A program made the translations under genes and the position numbers. The notes under the pieces are model-generated. The model was not told where the DNA came from. It did not search any database and worked only from the letters and a program-made list of their open reading frames with translations. 64,000 nucleotides of DNA from Poriferisodalis sp965203655. GTDB taxonomy: Bacteria > Actinomycetota > Acidimicrobiia > Acidimicrobiales > Poriferisodalaceae. Location: positions 372,001 through 436,000 of the forward strand of contig NZ_CBDBDD010000009.1 of assembly GCF_965203655.1 (NCBI RefSeq). Direction: 5' to 3'. Below, one piece after another: positions 60,632 through 64,000 of the stretch (the stretch's first letter is position 1; each line of letters starts with the position of its first letter).

Positions 60632-62143
60632 ATGGCCCCCCAACACCCCCCTGGAGTGGGGCGATTCCCCTCCCTGAACGCAAAATTCACGACCGACGGG
60701 CTCACCTTCGACGACGTGCTGCTGGTGCCCGACGCGTCCGACGTGCTGCCCGATGCGGTCAACACATCGAGCCGGTTCACGCGGGGCATCACTCTCGCCG
60801 TTCCGCTGGTGAGCGCGGCCATGGACACCGTCACCGAGGCGCGCCTGGCCATCGCCATGGCCCGTCACGGCGGCATCGGCGTGATCCATCGCAACCTGCC
60901 GGTCGCCGATCAGGCCGCCGAGGTCGACAAGGTGAAGCGCTCCGAGTCGGGGATGATCAACGAGCCCTTCACGCTCGGCCCCGACAACCTGGTGTCCGAA
61001 GCCGAGGACCTCATGGCCCGTTTCAAGATCAGCGGGGTGCCGATCACCGATCCGGCGGGCCGGCTGGTCGGGATTCTCACCAACCGCGACCTGCGCTTCG
61101 AGACCGATTGGAGCCGCCCGATCCACGAAGTGATGACGTCGGAAGGGCTGGTGACCGCGCAGGCGCCGATCACGCTCGACGAAGCGCAGGTCATCCTTGC
61201 GCAGCACCGCATCGAGAAGCTGCCGATCGTCGACGACGACTTCCGGCTTGTCGGCCTGATCACGGTGAAGGACATCCAGAAGCGCATCCAGTTCCCGAAC
61301 GCTTCCAAGGACGAGCGGGGCCGGCTGCTCGTCGCTGCTGCGGTCGGCACCGGTCCAGACACGATGGAACGTGCGGCGGCGCTGGTCGAGCGGGATGTGG
61401 ATGCCATCGTGGTCGACACGGCTCACGGCCACAGCCGCGACGTCATCGAGACCGTTGCAAAGATCAAGGCCAATCACCCTGCAGAGGTGGTAGCGGGCAA
61501 CGTGGCCACCGCCGATGCGGCTCGTGCGCTCATCGATGCCGGTGCCGATGCGATCAAGGTCGGGATCGGCCCGGGCTCGATCTGCACGACGCGGGTGGTG
61601 GCCGGGGTGGGGGTGCCGCAGATCTCGGCGGTGTTCGACTGTGCCTCGGAGGCCGCAGCGGCCGGGGTGCCGGTGATCGCGGACGGCGGCATGCAGTTTT
61701 CGGGCGACCTCGCCAAGGCGATCGCCGCGGGGGCGCACAGCGCCATGGTGGGCAGCCTGCTGGCAGGCACCGACGAGTCACCCGGCGAGGTCGTGCTGTA
61801 CCAAGGCGAACGCTTCAAGGAATACCGCGGCATGGGCTCAGTGGGTGCCATGAAGGGGCGCAGCTACTCCAAGGACCGCTACTTCCAGGACGGCCGCGAG
61901 GTGGAAGAGCTGGTGCCCGAGGGCATCGAGGGGCGCGTCGCCTACAAGGGTCCGCTGGCCGGTGTGCTGCACCAGCTCGTCGGCGGGCTGCGCCAGGCGA
62001 TGGGCTACTGCGGCGCCACCAGCATCGACGACATGCGGCTGCGCACCCGGTTCGTGCGTGTCACCGCAGCGGCCCTGCGCGAGAGCCATCCCCACGACAT
62101 CATGATCACCAAGGAGGCGCCCAACTACCGGGCGCCGACCTGA
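60632..62143 (+). CDS. guaB: IMP dehydrogenase
   Basis: A 503-aa enzyme that oxidises IMP to XMP with NAD, the committed step of GMP synthesis. Seen: LTFDDVLLVP at the start, two CBS domains at about 112-222, GNVATADAARAL, catalytic Cys318 in GIGPGSICTTR, GGMQFSGDLAKA, and the flap GMGSVGAMKGRS. Length and order match bacterial GuaB. It diverges from the GpgS-type gene, with an 86-bp promoter region between them. Its 3' end overlaps the end of the helicase gene by 19 bp. Confidence 0.97.
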   Translation: MAPQHPPGVGRFPSLNAKFTTDGLTFDDVLLVPDASDVLPDAVNTSSRFTRGITLAVPLVSAAMDTVTEARLAIAMARHGGIGVIHRNLPVADQAAEVDKVKRSESGMINEPFTLGPDNLVSEAEDLMARFKISGVPITDPAGRLVGILTNRDLRFETDWSRPIHEVMTSEGLVTAQAPITLDEAQVILAQHRIEKLPIVDDDFRLVGLITVKDIQKRIQFPNASKDERGRLLVAAAVGTGPDTMERAAALVERDVDAIVVDTAHGHSRDVIETVAKIKANHPAEVVAGNVATADAARALIDAGADAIKVGIGPGSICTTRVVAGVGVPQISAVFDCASEAAAAGVPVIADGGMQFSGDLAKAIAAGAHSAMVGSLLAGTDESPGEVVLYQGERFKEYRGMGSVGAMKGRSYSKDRYFQDGREVEELVPEGIEGRVAYKGPLAGVLHQLVGGLRQAMGYCGATSIDDMRLRTRFVRVTAAALRESHPHDIMITKEAPNYRAPT

Positions 62144-64000
62144 TCAGCTCCCTCTTCCTTGCTGAGCTGCTCCAGCCGTTCCCACTCGTCGATGAGGCTG
62201 CTGTCGGTGTCGCGCACGAGGTCACCGAGCCACCGCGTCAGCTCCACGATGTCGTCGGTGCGGCGGTCCTCGGGCACGTTGCGCACGAGCGCCTTGTAAG
62301 CATCGCTGAGGTAGCGCAGCAGCACCCCTTCGGAACCCTTGATGCCGTAGTGGTTGACGTACTCACGGAACGTCATGGCCCGTTCTCGCAGGTCACGCGC
62401 CGCTGACTTGGGGCGGATGTTGTCGTTGCGCAGCCAGGGGTGGTGGGTCGACCAGGCGTTGAAGCTGTCATAGAGCCAGTCGCGCAGCGGCTTGGGCCAC
62501 TCGACTTCTTCGAGGCGCTCCATGCGCTCCTCGTACTCCACGCCCTCGGCCTTCATCTCGGCCAGCAGGTCGGTGCGGGCAAGGTCTCGCTGCCGTTCCA
62601 GCACCACGGTCGGGTTCTCCAGCGTTGCCTCCAGCACGCTGAGCACGTCGAGCGGGTAGGTCGGCTCGTCGGGGTCGAGAAACTCGATGGCGTCGAGTGC
62701 GAACGGCGACAGCGGCTGGGTCAGGTCGAACTCGGCCTGCAGGTCCACGTTGACCCGCACGAGGCGGTCGAGCTCATCGGGTTCCGCGAGCTGTTCCACC
62801 ACCTGCGTCTCGGTCAGCGAGCGGTAGATGGCGATGGCGCGGCGGATGTGGGTGCGGTTGGCGGCCCGGGTCTCGTGGTTGTCGGTGAGCAGCCGGCGCA
62901 TCGCTGCGCAGCCGTCGCCGGGCCGATCCAGCACGTTCATCAGCATCGAGTGCGACACGTCGAACTGCGAGCGCAGCAGCTCTGGCTGTCCCGATGCGAG
63001 CCGCTCGAACGTGTCGGCATTCCACGGCGCATAGCCCCGCTTGGGCGGCGACGGGCGCCGCACCTTGCGCAGCTTGGCCGGGTCGTCGCCGAACTTCTCG
63101 CGGGCTTTCTCAAGCGCCATCGCGTACTCGATTTCGTGCTCGGGTGCCTGGCACCACACGAAGCCCTCGTGGTCGAAGCCCCTGCGCCCCGCCCGCCCGG
63201 CGATCTGCTGGAAGTCGCGCACCGACAGCACCCGCGTGTCGCGCCCGTCGTACTTGCAGAGCTGGGTGAACACCACCGTGCGGATGGGCACGTTCACGCC
63301 GACGCCGAGCGTGTCGGTGCCGCAGATGAGCTTGAGCAGGCCCGCTCCGGCCAGCCGCTCCACCAGCAGCCGGTACTTGGGCAGCATCCCGGCGTGATGG
63401 ACGCCGACGCCCGCCTTGACGAAGCGCTGAATGTCACGGCCGAACGGCGAGTCGAACCGGAAGTCGACGATCTCCGCGGCCACCTCCGCCTTCTCGTCTT
63501 TGGTGAGCACGTTGAGGCTCGTGAGCGCCTGCGCCCGCTCGGTGGCGGCTCGCTGGGTGAAGTGGACGATGTAGGCGGGTACCCGCCGCAGCTCCAGCAG
63601 CTCTTCGAGCGACTGGTGCAGCGTGGTCTCGCGGTAGGTGAAGGTGAGCGGCACCGGCCGTTCGGCTCCGGTCACGGTGGCGACCTCGCGGCCAGAGCGC
63701 CGCTGTAGGTCGTCGGCGAAGCGCTGGGTGGGGCCGAGCGTGGCGCTCATCAGGATCATCTGGGTGCGGGTCAGCTCGAGCAGCGGCACCTGCCAGGCCC
63801 ATCCCCGGTCGCGGTCGGCATAGAAGTGGAATTCGTCCATGACGACGCTGTCGACCGGGGCGCCGGCACCTGAGCGCAGCGCCAGGTTGGCCAGGATCTC
63901 CTGCGTGCAGCACACCACCGGCGCGTCGGGGTTGACGGCGCCGTCGCCGGTCACCATGCCGACGTTGGCAGCGCCCAGTTCCTCGCAGAGCGCGAAGAAC
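62125..64000 (-). CDS. Ski2-like DEAD/DEAH RNA helicase with DUF3516-type C terminus (5' end cut by window)
   Basis: The frame stays open to 64000, so the N-terminal part with Walker A lies outside; about 625 residues are seen. Seen: LCEELGAANVGMVTGDGAVN (motif Ia/Ib region), MDEFHFY (motif II, DEFH), LMSATLG (motif III), YIVHFTQRAA, CGTDTLGVGVNVPIRTV and QQIAGRAGRRGFDHEG (motif VI). The C-terminal 250 residues (WSTHHPWLRNDNIRPKSAARDL, VNHYGIKGSEGVLLRYLSDAY) fit the DUF3516 domain of actinobacterial helicases. Role by family: RNA unwinding and processing in the cytosol. Confidence 0.88.
   Translation of the reverse strand, partial: FFALCEELGAANVGMVTGDGAVNPDAPVVCCTQEILANLALRSGAGAPVDSVVMDEFHFYADRDRGWAWQVPLLELTRTQMILMSATLGPTQRFADDLQRRSGREVATVTGAERPVPLTFTYRETTLHQSLEELLELRRVPAYIVHFTQRAATERAQALTSLNVLTKDEKAEVAAEIVDFRFDSPFGRDIQRFVKAGVGVHHAGMLPKYRLLVERLAGAGLLKLICGTDTLGVGVNVPIRTVVFTQLCKYDGRDTRVLSVRDFQQIAGRAGRRGFDHEGFVWCQAPEHEIEYAMALEKAREKFGDDPAKLRKVRRPSPPKRGYAPWNADTFERLASGQPELLRSQFDVSHSMLMNVLDRPGDGCAAMRRLLTDNHETRAANRTHIRRAIAIYRSLTETQVVEQLAEPDELDRLVRVNVDLQAEFDLTQPLSPFALDAIEFLDPDEPTYPLDVLSVLEATLENPTVVLERQRDLARTDLLAEMKAEGVEYEERMERLEEVEWPKPLRDWLYDSFNAWSTHHPWLRNDNIRPKSAARDLRERAMTFREYVNHYGIKGSEGVLLRYLSDAYKALVRNVPEDRRTDDIVELTRWLGDLVRDTDSSLIDEWERLEQLSKEEGADQVGAR

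Noticed and set aside
1..64000. tRNA-Sec or selA/selB/selD genes sought in the window
   Set aside because: None seen; every large coding region is assigned to other families, so the Sec machinery must lie elsewhere.

Overview
High-GC chromosomal DNA with tightly packed genes, many GTG/TTG starts and Shine-Dalgarno sites. The gene content points to an actinobacterium, most likely of the Acidimicrobiia: mycothiol-dependent nitroreductase-type DsbA protein, lipoproteins with Thr/Ala/Pro-rich linkers, GpgS, DUF3516-type helicase, many CoA-transferases, amidohydrolases and acyl-CoA dehydrogenases. This is an inference from gene content only. No rRNA, tRNA, CRISPR array or intact insertion sequence was seen.

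The main result is two genes that are each cut by a single in-frame TGA exactly where the family has a redox-active cysteine. One is a DsbA-like, mycothiol-dependent nitroreductase-type protein (3852-4514 minus, Sec20 in a U-P-W-C motif). The other is a GrdB/PrdB-type reductase (45018-45968 plus, Sec184 in a U-P-V-C motif). In both mRNAs a hairpin whose 5-nt loop contains GGU starts its loop exactly 22 nt after the UGA, as expected for bacterial SECIS elements. The genome should therefore encode selA, selB, selC and selD outside this window.

Layout. 1-378: unassigned left edge. 379-3826: an amidohydrolase gene and a 515-bp truncated 3' copy of it, flanking a DUF4143-type ATPase with a tandem 22-bp repeat in its promoter. 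3852-7221: selenoprotein reductase and a double CaiB-type CoA-transferase. 7303-12910: serine hydrolase lipoprotein, acyl-CoA ligase, short YtcJ-like amidohydrolase, CoA-transferase. 13044-16603: DUF1015 protein and cobU-cobT-cobS (late cobalamin assembly). 16637-25327: a Liv-type ABC importer whose two permeases and one ATPase are fused into a single 913-aa protein, then a DUF3556 membrane protein and a phytoene-desaturase-like flavoprotein. 25392-30319: second amidohydrolase, SDR, acetyl-CoA hydrolase/transferase family protein, acyl-CoA dehydrogenase. 30365-35506: LysR regulator, covalent-FAD dimethylglycine-dehydrogenase-like protein and Rieske oxygenase, a likely route for stepwise N-demethylation of glycine betaine or a similar methylamine. 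35573-38995: pyruvate carboxylase. 39112-43688: PLP enzyme, EthD protein, SRPBCC protein, second serine hydrolase, SCO6745-type protein. 43818-44353: toxin-antitoxin pair. 44355-48978: truncated haemoglobin, selenoprotein, alpha/beta hydrolase, cold-shock protein with DEAD helicase, DUF3467-like protein. 49048-53941: BMP-type nucleoside ABC importer. 54103-57355: flavin monooxygenase-like protein and copper amine oxidase. 57440-60545: GH13_18 phosphorylase facing a GpgS-type glycosyltransferase (glucosylglycerate metabolism). 60632-64000: guaB and a Ski2-like helicase cut by the right edge.

The genes suggest an aerobic heterotroph that imports amino acids and nucleosides, oxidises amines and methylated amines, activates and oxidises organic acids as CoA esters, refills the TCA cycle with pyruvate carboxylase, and makes and recycles glucosylglycerate.
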